From Pararhodobacter zhoushanensis (lineage in GTDB: Bacteria > Pseudomonadota > Alphaproteobacteria > Rhodobacterales > Rhodobacteraceae), in assembly GCF_003990445.1 (NCBI RefSeq), contig NZ_REEZ01000001.1, positions 62,001-126,000 of the forward strand: a stretch of DNA of 64,000 nucleotides. The letters are read 5' to 3'. Below the pieces are notes generated by a model. That model was not told the DNA's origin, searched no databases, and worked only from the letters and a program-made list of their open reading frames with translations. Positions within the stretch are counted from its first letter, which is position 1. Every line of letters starts with the position of its first letter. Positions 28,379 to 36,650 of the stretch are shown piece after piece. A program made the translations under genes and the position numbers.

Positions 28379-29515
28379 ATGACCACGATCTTTGCCAATG
28401 CGACCCTTGTGCTGCCCGACCGCGTAGAGCGCGGGTCGCTCACCGTCGAGAACGGGCTGATTGCGCGCATCGATAGCGGGGCGGGCGTTCCGGCGGGCGC
28501 GCTTGACTGCGAGGGCGATCTGCTGATGCCCGGCCTGATCGAGCTGCATACCGACAATCTGGAACGCCATATCCAGCCGCGCCCTGGTGTGGACTGGCCG
28601 CATGGTCCGGCGATCATCGCGCATGATGCCGAACTTGCGGGCGTCGGCATCACCACGGTGTTCGACGCGCTGCGCGTCGGCTCGCTGGTGTCGCGCGATC
28701 GCGGGGCGCGGGAATACGCGCGCGGGATGGCGGATGAAATTCTGGCCGCGCGCAAGGCCGGGATGCTGCGGGTGAACCACCTGATCCATCTGCGCGCTGA
28801 GGTCTGCTCGGAAACGCTGATCGACGAGCTGGCCAAGTTCGGACCCGAGGACGCGGTCGGCATCGTCAGCCTGATGGACCATACGCCGGGCCAGCGCCAG
28901 TTCGCCGATCTTGCGCAACTGCGCCGCTATCTGCGCGGCAAGTACGGGCTGACCGAGGACGAGTTCCTCGCCCATGTCGACGTGCAGACCGCCTTGGGCA
29001 ACCGCGTGCGCGGTGCGCATGAAGAGGCTACGGTGGCGACGGCACGGCTGCTGAACGCGACGCTGGCCAGCCACGACGATACCACGGTCGAGCAGGTCGT
29101 GGCCTCGGCCCGCCATGGTGCAGCGATTGCCGAGTTTCCGACGACCCAAGCCGCCGCCAAGGCCTGTGCAGCGCAAGGGATCGCGGTGATGATGGGGGCA
29201 CCGAACCTGATCCGGGGTGGCTCGCATTCCGGTAATGTCGCCGCGCAAGACCTTGCCGTGGCTGGATTTCTTGATGTGGTCTCGTCGGACTACGTCCCCT
29301 CGGCGCTGCTGAGCAGTGCCTTGATGCTGGGGGATCTGTGGGGCGACATGGCGCGGGGAATTGCCACGGTGACGTCCCGTCCGGCGCAGGCGACGGGCCT
29401 GTCGGACCGGGGCCGACTGGCGGCGGGCATGCGGGCGGACCTGATCCGCGTCCACCGCTTTGGCACCGCTGCCGCCGTGCGTGGCACCTGGGTGAACGGC
29501 GCGCGGGTGGCGTGA
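28379..29515 (+). CDS. phnM: RPnTP diphosphatase PhnM (paralogue B)
   Basis: A 378-residue amidohydrolase that removes pyrophosphate from ribose-1-alkylphosphonate 5-triphosphate, giving the PhnJ substrate. Metal-site and family motifs are standard: PGLIELHTDNLERHIQPRP, ASHDDTT, IAEFPTTQAAA, GAPNLIRGGSHSGNVAA and SSDYVPSALL. It is closer to E. coli PhnM in motif and length than paralogue A. It starts 83 bp after the divergent DUF1045 gene, so the two probably share a promoter region, and it ends at a hairpin. Confidence 0.95.
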   Translation: MTTIFANATLVLPDRVERGSLTVENGLIARIDSGAGVPAGALDCEGDLLMPGLIELHTDNLERHIQPRPGVDWPHGPAIIAHDAELAGVGITTVFDALRVGSLVSRDRGAREYARGMADEILAARKAGMLRVNHLIHLRAEVCSETLIDELAKFGPEDAVGIVSLMDHTPGQRQFADLAQLRRYLRGKYGLTEDEFLAHVDVQTALGNRVRGAHEEATVATARLLNATLASHDDTTVEQVVASARHGAAIAEFPTTQAAAKACAAQGIAVMMGAPNLIRGGSHSGNVAAQDLAVAGFLDVVSSDYVPSALLSSALMLGDLWGDMARGIATVTSRPAQATGLSDRGRLAAGMRADLIRVHRFGTAAAVRGTWVNGARVA

Positions 29516-29525
29516 CTTGGCCCCA

Positions 29526-29551
29526 GTCAGGCGGCGAAACCGCCGCCTGAC
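29526..29551. terminator. Hairpin between convergent phnM and hbdH
   Basis: GTCAGGCGGCG (29526-29536) pairs perfectly with CGCCGCCTGAC (29541-29551) around an AAAC loop. This 11-bp GC-rich stem lies between two converging genes and could end transcription from both sides; there is no long U-tract on either strand. Confidence 0.55.
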
Positions 29552-29564
29552 AGATCGCAAAGGC

Positions 29565-30347
29565 TCAGGTCATCGACCAGCCGTGGCTGACGTTCAGCGA
29601 CTGGCCGGTCAGCGCATTGGTCGGGAAAGCCGCAAAGAGCCAGGCGATTTCTGCGACATCCGCAACGGTGGTGAATTCGGTATCAACCGTGCCGCCGAGC
29701 ATGACCTTGCTGACCACTTCCTCCTCTGAAATCCCCAGATCGCGCGCCTGCTCGGGGATCTGTTTTTCCACCAGCGGCGTCTTGACGAAGCCCGGGCAGA
29801 TCACGTTCGAGCGTACGCCCTTCTTGCCACCCTCTTTGGCGATGACCTTGGACAGCCCCATCAACCCGTGCTTGGCCGTCACATAGGCGGATTTGAGTTC
29901 CGAAGCCTCTTTCGAGTGGACCGAACCCATGAAGATGATCGACCCCGACCCGGCCTTGTACATATGCGGCAGCACGGCTTTCGACGTCAGGAATGCCCCG
30001 TCCAGATGGATCGAGAGCAGCTTTTTCCAATCCTCGAATGGGAAATCCTGCAACGGGTGAACGATCTGGATGCCGGCGTTCGAGACCAGCACATCGACCC
30101 CGCCCCATGCAGCGACCACGGCGGCAACGCCGTCGTTGACCATCTTCTCATCGGTCACATTCATCGCGACGGCCATGGCTTTGCCCGGACCTTTCGCGGT
30201 CAGCTCGTCGGCCGTTGCCTGCGCGGCTTCCAGCTTGAGGTCAGCGATGGCCACCCAGGCGCCGTCGGCGACATAGCGCTCGGCGATGCGTTTGCCGATG
30301 CCACTGGCGCCACCGGTGACGATACAGACTTTATCCTTGAGGTTCAT
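29565..30347 (-). CDS. bdhA: D-3-hydroxybutyrate dehydrogenase
   Basis: A 260-residue SDR that interconverts 3-hydroxybutyrate and acetoacetate with NAD, linked to poly-hydroxybutyrate turnover. Cofactor loop GGASGIG, NAG, active-site Ser in MGSVHS and YxxxK in YVTAKHG are present. Segments specific to this subfamily are [41 protein letters not shown] and [20 protein letters not shown]. The ATG is the first codon of the frame. No regulator or other PHB gene is adjacent. Confidence 0.93.
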   Translation of the reverse strand: MNLKDKVCIVTGGASGIGKRIAERYVADGAWVAIADLKLEAAQATADELTAKGPGKAMAVAMNVTDEKMVNDGVAAVVAAWGGVDVLVSNAGIQIVHPLQDFPFEDWKKLLSIHLDGAFLTSKAVLPHMYKAGSGSIIFMGSVHSKEASELKSAYVTAKHGLMGLSKVIAKEGGKKGVRSNVICPGFVKTPLVEKQIPEQARDLGISEEEVVSKVMLGGTVDTEFTTVADVAEIAWLFAAFPTNALTGQSLNVSHGWSMT

Positions 30348-30874
30348 AGTCTTGCTCCATTTTCATGAGGGGGGTTCGGAGGCTGCAGTGGTCGCGTACG
30401 ACCCCGCCTGAGCCAAGGGCCAGCTGGGCGACCACCTGTATCGCCGGGAAAAACTCGTCCGCCGACATGGCGGCCACCAGACCTGAAGGCGTCACCAGTT
30501 TGCCACCTGCCCTGCCCGCTTTTGGCGAGAGAGCCGGACGCGGCTGGGGTCGGCAGGCCGAGAAGAGCGGGATGGGCAGAGGCGTCGGTGATCTCCAACA
30601 GTTCGGGCCGTGCAGCGGGCCGATAGGGACGCGATATCCGCAAAACATATACGCGCGAAAATCGAAACGATAGAGCTTGCGCTCCAGGTAGGGTTGCCCA
30701 CGCTCGCGTTGCCTGCAAGGGCTGCCCCAAGGCCGGGCGGTGCTGCTCTTCATATAGGCGGTCGGTGTGACAATCCGCGTGTCGGGTGCTGAAATCCCTG
30801 TGATGCCGCGCTTGATCTCATGGGTGCCCGTGACGACAGGATTTTCTTGGCGAAACCGGCCCTGCCGAACCGGG
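30348..30874. other. Gap without a recognisable gene
   Basis: 527 bp between hbdH and the next leftward gene. Several overlapping open frames exist on both strands (longest about 183 codons, minus strand, 30331-30882), but they run into each other, are Arg/Pro-rich and match no family I know. None has a good ribosome site plus a normal composition. It may be a decayed gene or a long leader for hbdH. Confidence 0.4.
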
Positions 30875-31552
30875 TCAGTCAACCACGCCTGCCGCGATCA
30901 GCACCAGCACGGGGATCGGCGCAACGGCAATCAGCACCGTTGCGACGAATTGCGCGACACTGAGCAACCGGCTGGTCCCGACTGCCAGCGCGATACCACC
31001 ACCCCCGCCAATCAGCGAATTGCCGGGGGTGTTGAACAACAGCCCCAGCGCGACGCAGCGATAGCGCAAGACGCGGGAAAGCACGGTTCTCGGCCCGCCT
31101 GACGGCGCGTCCAGCGCCGTGAGCGGGCTGCCAGACGCAAGCAGCGCCGCCGCGCGGTGCAACCCCATCGCCCGCAACCCGGCGACCAGTCGCGCCACCG
31201 GCACCGCGCGCCCGATGAGGAAACTGAGGATCAGCGCTGCAACCGTCGCGCCATACACCGGCAGCGCCGCCTTGGCCCCGAAGACCGCCAGCAGAAACAG
31301 CCCCAGCTCGGTGCTGGGCACAAACGGGATCGCCAGCAGCAGAATGTAGAGCGCAAGGACGATCACAAAGAGCCGGCCATCCATCATCGCGCCTACCCTC
31401 TCAGGCGACAGGTCCAGCACCGCGGCGAGCCACAGCAACAGCCCGTGACCGCCGACGCTGAGCGCCACGCAAACCGCCAGCCCCAGCCCCCACCAGACCA
31501 CGGCAGGCAACCGGGGCGGTCTGGGCGGCGGGTCGTTGCTCGGCTGGATCAT
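30875..31552 (-). CDS. Small multi-pass membrane protein, possibly VTT/TVP38-like
   Basis: A 225-residue protein with a proline-rich cytoplasmic start and about six hydrophobic segments. The middle, LLAIPFVPSTELGLFLLAVFG followed by AALILSFLIGR, resembles the VTT (DedA/TVP38-type) core pattern with a conserved Pro-Ser/Gly and a late GR, though the match is weak. The C-terminal half has a glycine-rich loop (NSLIGGGGGIALAVG). The start at MIQPSNDPPP (31552) avoids a 22-residue Arg-rich extension. Function unknown; lipid or solute transport is possible. Confidence 0.65.
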   Translation of the reverse strand: MIQPSNDPPPRPPRLPAVVWWGLGLAVCVALSVGGHGLLLWLAAVLDLSPERVGAMMDGRLFVIVLALYILLLAIPFVPSTELGLFLLAVFGAKAALPVYGATVAALILSFLIGRAVPVARLVAGLRAMGLHRAAALLASGSPLTALDAPSGGPRTVLSRVLRYRCVALGLLFNTPGNSLIGGGGGIALAVGTSRLLSVAQFVATVLIAVAPIPVLVLIAAGVVD

Positions 31553-31669
31553 CGCGCTACACCTGCGCCCTTGTGTCCGCCGCTCGACGCGTGCGCCTCT
31601 TGCGGCAAGGGCAACCACCGCCCTTCCCCGATAGCACGCAAGCGACGGCGGTGGCAGAGGCGGCGCAGC

Positions 31670-32569
31670 TCAAACCGGACGCGCCTCGGTCACATAGCGC
31701 TCGAAGAAATCCGAGAACGTCACCAGCCGCATCGGCAGCTTGTCATAAGGCGGGTAGTACAGCGTCAACCACAGTTGCGGCGGCTGCCAGTCGTGCAACA
31801 CCTGCACGAGTGCGCCGGATTTCAGCGGCTCGTCGATAATGAACTGCGGCAGCATGGCGATCCCCTCACCGTTTGCCGCCAGCTTCGCGATCAGATCGCC
31901 GTTGTTGGACGACAGCACATCCCCCGCCACAACCCGCCGCCGCTTGGGGCCGTTTGTCAGATCCCATGTCTCGGGCCCGGCCTCGGCATCATAAGACAGC
32001 AGGCAATGGCCGCTCAGGTCATCGACACTTTCGGGTGTACCGAACCGGGACAGATACTGCGGCGAGGCGACAAAGCAGCGGCGCACCTCGGTGATCTTGC
32101 GCCAGATGGTCAGCTTGTCCTTGGGCTGGGTCGAGATGCGGATCGCCAGATCGACGTTCTCCGATACGATGTCGATGTGCCGGTCGGTCAGCGTCAATGC
32201 CAGCGAGACCTGCGGGAACAGCGTGCGGAACTGCGAGATCACATCGGGCAGCACCCGCTCGCCCATCGACATCGGCGCGTTGACACGGATCAGCCCGGCG
32301 GCCTGTCCCTGGCCCTCGTGCAATTCGGCGGCGGCCTCGGCCAACCCTTTGATCAGCGGTGCCACCCGCGCGGCATAAGCCGCCCCGGCGGAGGTGAGCG
32401 AGACTTGGCGTGTGGTGCGCAAGAGCAGCTGCACGCCGAGCTGGTCCTCGAGCGCGCTGACCGCGCGGGTCACGGCGGGCGGGGTCATCGCCAGATGGCG
32501 GGCGGCCGAGACAAAGCTGCGATGCTCGGCCACGGCAAGGAAGATCTCGATGGCGTTCTGGAGGCTCAT
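31670..32569 (-). CDS. LysR-family transcriptional regulator
   Basis: A 299-residue LTTR. Residues 1-60 form the winged helix (AVAEHRSFVSAARHLAMTPPAVTR) and ~90-295 the periplasmic-binding-protein-like effector domain with AIRISTQPKD, RCFVASPQYLSRFG and GEGIAMLPQF. It is divergent from the VOC dioxygenase / esterase / pirin operon with a 124-bp gap that holds a palindrome, so it very likely controls that operon. The effector may be a quinone or another electrophile, inferred from the target genes. Confidence 0.92.
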   Translation of the reverse strand: MSLQNAIEIFLAVAEHRSFVSAARHLAMTPPAVTRAVSALEDQLGVQLLLRTTRQVSLTSAGAAYAARVAPLIKGLAEAAAELHEGQGQAAGLIRVNAPMSMGERVLPDVISQFRTLFPQVSLALTLTDRHIDIVSENVDLAIRISTQPKDKLTIWRKITEVRRCFVASPQYLSRFGTPESVDDLSGHCLLSYDAEAGPETWDLTNGPKRRRVVAGDVLSSNNGDLIAKLAANGEGIAMLPQFIIDEPLKSGALVQVLHDWQPPQLWLTLYYPPYDKLPMRLVTFSDFFERYVTEARPV

Positions 32570-32590
32570 GGCCCGATTATTGCAGAAATT

Positions 32591-32615
32591 GGAATAGACA
32601 AGTCAACTTTATTCC
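32591..32615. promoter_or_regulatory. Candidate LysR operator
   Basis: GGAATA (32591-32596) and TATTCC (32610-32615) form an inverted repeat separated by 13 bases, in an AT-rich stretch 22 bp upstream of the LysR start and about 80 bp from the dioxygenase start. The T-N11-A-like geometry and position suit an LTTR recognition site. Confidence 0.55.
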
Positions 32616-32693
32616 CATTCTCAGCCAGCTCTTTTGACCCCATCTTAGCCCCAACACCATCACGGCCTTCGATGGCCGAAAGGAGATACGATC

Positions 32694-33626
32694 ATGTCCC
32701 TGCCGATCAATGGCCTGCACCACGTCACCTCGATTGCCTCGAATGCGCAACAAAACAACGACTTCTTCACCAAGACGCTGGGCCTGCGCCGCGTCAAGAA
32801 AACGGTGAACTTTGACAGCCCGGAAACCTATCACCTGTACTATGGCGACGAAAAAGGCACGCCCGGTTCGGTGATGACCTACTTCCCGTTCCGCGGCATC
32901 GGCAAAGCGGTGCTGGGCACGGGTGAGGTTGGCGAGACGCATTTCTCGGTGCCCAAAGGCTCGCTGGGTTACTGGCAGGAACGGCTGACGGCCCAGTCTG
33001 TCAGCGGCCTGTCCGAGAGCACGCGCTTTGGCGAAAAACGCCTCAGCTTCACCGGCCCCGATGGCGACGGCTTTGCCCTGATCGAGACCGACAACGACAA
33101 CCGCGAAGGCTGGACCGGCGCTGGCGTGAGCAATGCCGAAGCCCTGCGCGGGTTCCAGGGGGTCAACCTGCGGCTGCGCGACGGCGATGCGACGGCGGAA
33201 CTGCTGCGCTTCATGGGCTATGACAAGCTTGAGAGCGACGGCAGCGTCACGCGCTACGGGGTCAGCGGTGGTAATGGCGCGGATTTTGTCGACATCGACG
33301 TGCAGCCCGGTCTGGCCCGTGGCCAGCAAGGCGCGGGGTCGGTGCACCATCTGGCCTTTTCGGTCAAGGATCGCGCGGCGCAACTTGAGGTGCGCAAGGC
33401 GCTGATGGACACCGGCTATCAGGTCACCCCGGTCATCGACCGCGACTATTTCTGGGCGATCTATTTCCGCACCCCCGGCGGCGTGCTGTTCGAGGTGGCC
33501 ACCGCCGAGCCGGGCTTTGACCGGGACGAGGATCTGGCCAATCTGGGCACGGCGCTGAAGCTGCCGACCCAGCACGAGGCCCTGCGGGCGCGGATCGAAG
33601 ACTTCCTGCCGCCGATCACCGACTAA
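32694..33626 (+). CDS. Ring-cleaving dioxygenase-like VOC protein (MhqO type)
   Basis: A 310-residue protein with four VOC (glyoxalase) modules. The first half begins INGLHHVTSIASNAQQNNDF and the second has GSVHHLAFSVKD and the metal-binding Glu in GGVLFEVATAEP, the His/His/Glu set of extradiol-like enzymes. Its closest named relatives are MhqA/E/O hydroquinone-specific dioxygenases. A strong AAAGGAG site precedes the ATG. The esterase and pirin genes follow, giving the same pairing as in Bacillus mhq operons, so quinone or aromatic-electrophile detoxification is likely. Confidence 0.85.
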   Translation: MSLPINGLHHVTSIASNAQQNNDFFTKTLGLRRVKKTVNFDSPETYHLYYGDEKGTPGSVMTYFPFRGIGKAVLGTGEVGETHFSVPKGSLGYWQERLTAQSVSGLSESTRFGEKRLSFTGPDGDGFALIETDNDNREGWTGAGVSNAEALRGFQGVNLRLRDGDATAELLRFMGYDKLESDGSVTRYGVSGGNGADFVDIDVQPGLARGQQGAGSVHHLAFSVKDRAAQLEVRKALMDTGYQVTPVIDRDYFWAIYFRTPGGVLFEVATAEPGFDRDEDLANLGTALKLPTQHEALRARIEDFLPPITD

Positions 33627-33636
33627 GTGCGCCACA

Positions 33637-33662
33637 GCGTCGGGCCATCCCCGGCCCGACGC
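33637..33662 (+). terminator. Intercistronic hairpin after the VOC gene
   Basis: GCGTCGGGCC (33637-33646) and GGCCCGACGC (33653-33662) form a perfect 10-bp stem with loop ATCCCC. Only CTT follows, so it is a weak terminator or an mRNA-processing/stabilising hairpin inside the operon. Confidence 0.5.
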
Positions 33663-33685
33663 CTTCCGCTGACTGGAGACCCGTC

Positions 33686-34297
33686 ATGAGCCTGTCCACC
33701 TATCACGCCCTGATCACGCCCCCCGCCAAGGGCGCACCGCTAGTGTTTGCCTTTCATGGCACCGGCGGCGATGAGCACCAGTTTGCCGGGCTGGTCCGGC
33801 AGATCCTGCCGGACGCGGGTCTTGTCGCGCCGCGCGGGGACGTGTCCGAGCACGGCGCGAACCGCTTCTTCAAGCGCACCGGCGAAGGCGTCTATGACAT
33901 GGCCGACCTCGCGCAGCGCAGCGCGCAGATGGCCGCGTTCATTGCAGCGCACCAGGCCGAGCATCCCGATGCGCCTGTCTATGCCCTGGGCTATTCGAAC
34001 GGCGCGAACATTCTGGCGTCGGTGTCCTTCGAACACCCCGACCTCTTCGACCGGATCGCCCTTTTGCATCCGTTGATCCCCTGGACCCCGGCGGATCAAC
34101 CGGGCCTTGCCGGTCGCCGCGTGCTGATCACTGGCGGCCGCCGCGATCCGATCTGCCCGCTGCCACTGACCGAGGCGCTCGCCGCTTATTACCAGCGGCA
34201 AGATGCCGAGCTGACGATGGTGCTGCAGGACGGCGGGCACGAGGTCCGGCCAGAGGAGTTCACCGCCGTCGCAGCCCTTTTGCAACGCGAGCACTGA
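33686..34297 (+). CDS. Alpha/beta hydrolase (MhqD-type carboxylesterase)
   Basis: A 203-residue phospholipase/carboxylesterase family protein. The catalytic triad is visible: Ser in GYSNGA, Asp in GGRRDPICP and His in DGGHEV. The oxyanion segment is FAFHGTGGDEHQF. Small cytosolic hydrolases of this kind accompany hydroquinone dioxygenases (MhqD/MhqO pairs) and may cleave the ring-opened or conjugated product. A GGAG site precedes the ATG; pirin begins two bases after the stop. Confidence 0.88.
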   Translation: MSLSTYHALITPPAKGAPLVFAFHGTGGDEHQFAGLVRQILPDAGLVAPRGDVSEHGANRFFKRTGEGVYDMADLAQRSAQMAAFIAAHQAEHPDAPVYALGYSNGANILASVSFEHPDLFDRIALLHPLIPWTPADQPGLAGRRVLITGGRRDPICPLPLTEALAAYYQRQDAELTMVLQDGGHEVRPEEFTAVAALLQREH

Positions 34298-34298
34298 G

Positions 34299-34997
34299 AT
34301 GAGCATCCTGATCCACGACCGCATGAACCGGGGCCGTACGCAGAGGGGCTGGCTGGACAGTTTCCACAGCTTCTCGTTCGGCGGGTTTCGCGATCCGATG
34401 CGCATGGGCTTTGGCGCGCTGCGCGTGATCAATGAGGACTGGATCATCCCGGGCGCGGGTTTTGGTCGTCATGACCATGCCGAGATGGATATCCTGACCA
34501 TCGTGCTCAACGGCGCGCTGCGGCATGAGGACAGTCTGGGCAACGCGGCGGTGATCACACCGGGCGAGGTGCAGTTGATGCAGGCAGGCAGCGGCATCGC
34601 GCATTCCGAAAAGAACGCCTCGGATACTCAGACCGTGCATCTGCTGCAGATCTGGCTGATCCCCGACCGCACCGGTGGCGCGCCGCGCTATCAGAACGCG
34701 GTGCTGCCGCAGGGTGATGCCACTTGGCAGCTTCTGGCCAGCGGGGTTGAGGGTGCAGCCCCGCTGCATCTGTGGTCGGACACACGGGTGTCTATTGTCT
34801 CGGCGCAGGCCGGGGCGGTGACGACATTTCCAGACGGGAAAAACCGCCAGTTCTTTGTGCAAATGGTCGCGGGATCAGCCCTGATGCAGGGCGAGAAACT
34901 GGTCGAGGGCGATGGCCTTCAGGTCACGCGGGACACCCTGCCCGCGCTGGAATGGCAAAGCGACGGGCAGGCGCTGTTGTTCGATCTGGCACTGTAA
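34299..34997 (+). CDS. Pirin family protein (YhhW/YhaK type)
   Basis: A 232-residue bicupin with the pirin metal site: GFGRHDHAEMDILTIVLNG supplies two His, HSEKNAS the third His with its Glu partner. FHSFSFGGFRDPMRMGFGALRVINED is the usual pirin opening. Some bacterial pirins oxidise quercetin; others respond to oxidants. Its place in the LysR/VOC/esterase operon supports a role with aromatic quinones. No good ribosome site precedes the ATG, so translation probably depends on the upstream gene. Confidence 0.9.
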   Translation: MSILIHDRMNRGRTQRGWLDSFHSFSFGGFRDPMRMGFGALRVINEDWIIPGAGFGRHDHAEMDILTIVLNGALRHEDSLGNAAVITPGEVQLMQAGSGIAHSEKNASDTQTVHLLQIWLIPDRTGGAPRYQNAVLPQGDATWQLLASGVEGAAPLHLWSDTRVSIVSAQAGAVTTFPDGKNRQFFVQMVAGSALMQGEKLVEGDGLQVTRDTLPALEWQSDGQALLFDLAL

Positions 34998-35035
34998 GCG
35001 CCTCGCCGACGCTTCGGCACCGGATTGAGAAACCC

Positions 35036-36616
35036 TCAGCGGCGGAACGTGCCCAAGCCGAATTCATCAAGATGCTCGATGCGCATCTCTTGCGCCTGCT
35101 CATCGGTGAATGCGGCGAAACCCACCTCGGATACAGACCCGTCCGAAGCATTCTCGCTGTACGGCAAATAGGTGAAGGCATCGCCATCCCAGGGCGTCAG
35201 CAGCTCGATCTGACGATTCGGACCAAGGACCAGCGCCAGGCCGCCATCCTGTTCGATCACCTCAGCCGGCCCGAAATAGGCGTTCTGATAGGTGCCCACA
35301 TAGGCCGCAGTCGCACGCGGCGGCGCGGCAGTCTCTGGTCGCTCGGCCCCGACCAGATGCCCGACCGGCGCCATCAGGGCCGAGATCATCGGGCGATACG
35401 CCGCGAACCAGTCGCGCGTCGAATGGCCGAACTGGACCTCGTCCATGAAGGTTGCGCTGATCGCCTCAGCCGCGCCCAGCGGCGAGGCATTGGTCAGCAC
35501 GACAATCCCCACGCCCAGCGACGGGATCATCGACACCGTGGTCCCTGCCCCCAGCGCGAAAGCGCCCGAGTGGCTGAGCATCACCCGGCCCGAGGGCTGC
35601 ACCCCGACATTGAAGCCATAGCCATAGGTTCCGCCGCGCGCGTCCATCGTCCCCGGCGGTGACGCGATCGCCTGTGGGGACACAGCGGGCAGCAGCGCGT
35701 CGGCGGCAATGAGCGGCGCGCCGCCTTCAAGGATCAGGGCCATCCAGCGCGCGACATCGTTGACGCTGGAACTGACGCCCCCGGCGGGCGATTGGGCGTC
35801 GGGCTGGCGCAGATCGGCGACGGCATAGCCACCCTCAACCGGCACATGGCTTGAGGCGCGGTTGGCGCGGGCCATGAACTCGGCATTCAGCGAACTGGTC
35901 GCGGTCATGCCCAGCGGCTCGTAAAGCGCGCGGCGCGACAGGCTGGCCCAGTCGGTACCGGCCGCGACGGCAACCCCCTCAGCAGCGGCGGTCATGCCGA
36001 AGTTGGTGTAGGCATAGCTCGCGCGGAACGGTGCCAGCGGCAGCAGGGCCAGCCGCTCAAGTACCTGACGGCGCGCATAGCCGAGATCCTCAAGTTCGTC
36101 GCCCGCATGATCCGGCAAGCCCGAGCGATGCGCATACAGATCGCCGATGGTGAGGTGCCGCGTCACCCACTCATCGGAAAGCGAGAACCACGGCAGCAGA
36201 TCAACCAGCGGCGTGTCCCACTCAACCACCCCGGCACTGACCTGCGTGGCAACCACCGTCGCACCGATCGGTTTCGATAGTGAGGCCAGCAGAAAGGCGG
36301 TGTCGGCGTCAACGGGCAGATCCGCATCGATCCGCCGCAGCCCGAAGCCGCGCGCATAGACAGTCACGCCATCGCGCACCACGGCAACCGCCAGTCCCGG
36401 AATCCCGCTGCGTTCGAGAATATCAGCGGCCAGAGCATCGAGATTTGCAACCGCGTGATCTATCTGCGCCGATGAAACCGGCACCGCAGAATACTGCGCG
36501 GGCGAACCGGTGGCCTGCTGCGGGGTTTGCGCCTGTAGCGGCAGGCTCATCGCCAGCAGAACGGCTGCTGACACCGCAAGGGGACGCGACCGGCCCGGCT
36601 TGGAAATATGCAGCAT
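35036..36616 (-). CDS. Secreted serine hydrolase, class C beta-lactamase fold
   Basis: A 526-residue periplasmic protein. The signal peptide (~1-30, PLQAQ) is followed by a ~340-residue beta-lactamase/PBP4-like domain with the nucleophile motif SLSK in FLLASLSKPIG, the YxN motif YTNFG and a late HSGAFALG in the third-motif position. A C-terminal ~120-residue beta-rich domain (TAAYVGTYQNAYFGPAEVIE) is typical of the EstB/Pab87-type peptidase family. It may be an esterase, D-aminopeptidase or peptidase. It precedes a second, degenerate hydrolase in the leftward direction. Confidence 0.88.
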   Translation of the reverse strand: MLHISKPGRSRPLAVSAAVLLAMSLPLQAQTPQQATGSPAQYSAVPVSSAQIDHAVANLDALAADILERSGIPGLAVAVVRDGVTVYARGFGLRRIDADLPVDADTAFLLASLSKPIGATVVATQVSAGVVEWDTPLVDLLPWFSLSDEWVTRHLTIGDLYAHRSGLPDHAGDELEDLGYARRQVLERLALLPLAPFRASYAYTNFGMTAAAEGVAVAAGTDWASLSRRALYEPLGMTATSSLNAEFMARANRASSHVPVEGGYAVADLRQPDAQSPAGGVSSSVNDVARWMALILEGGAPLIAADALLPAVSPQAIASPPGTMDARGGTYGYGFNVGVQPSGRVMLSHSGAFALGAGTTVSMIPSLGVGIVVLTNASPLGAAEAISATFMDEVQFGHSTRDWFAAYRPMISALMAPVGHLVGAERPETAAPPRATAAYVGTYQNAYFGPAEVIEQDGGLALVLGPNRQIELLTPWDGDAFTYLPYSENASDGSVSEVGFAAFTDEQAQEMRIEHLDEFGLGTFRR

Positions 36617-36650
36617 CGAGGTTCCTCATTCAGCGGTTAGGGTAGCACGT

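Noticed and set aside
31157-32815. Plus-strand open frame of about 552 codons opposite the membrane protein and LysR genes
   Set aside because: Gln/Arg/His-rich shadow spanning a promoter region; no ribosome site.
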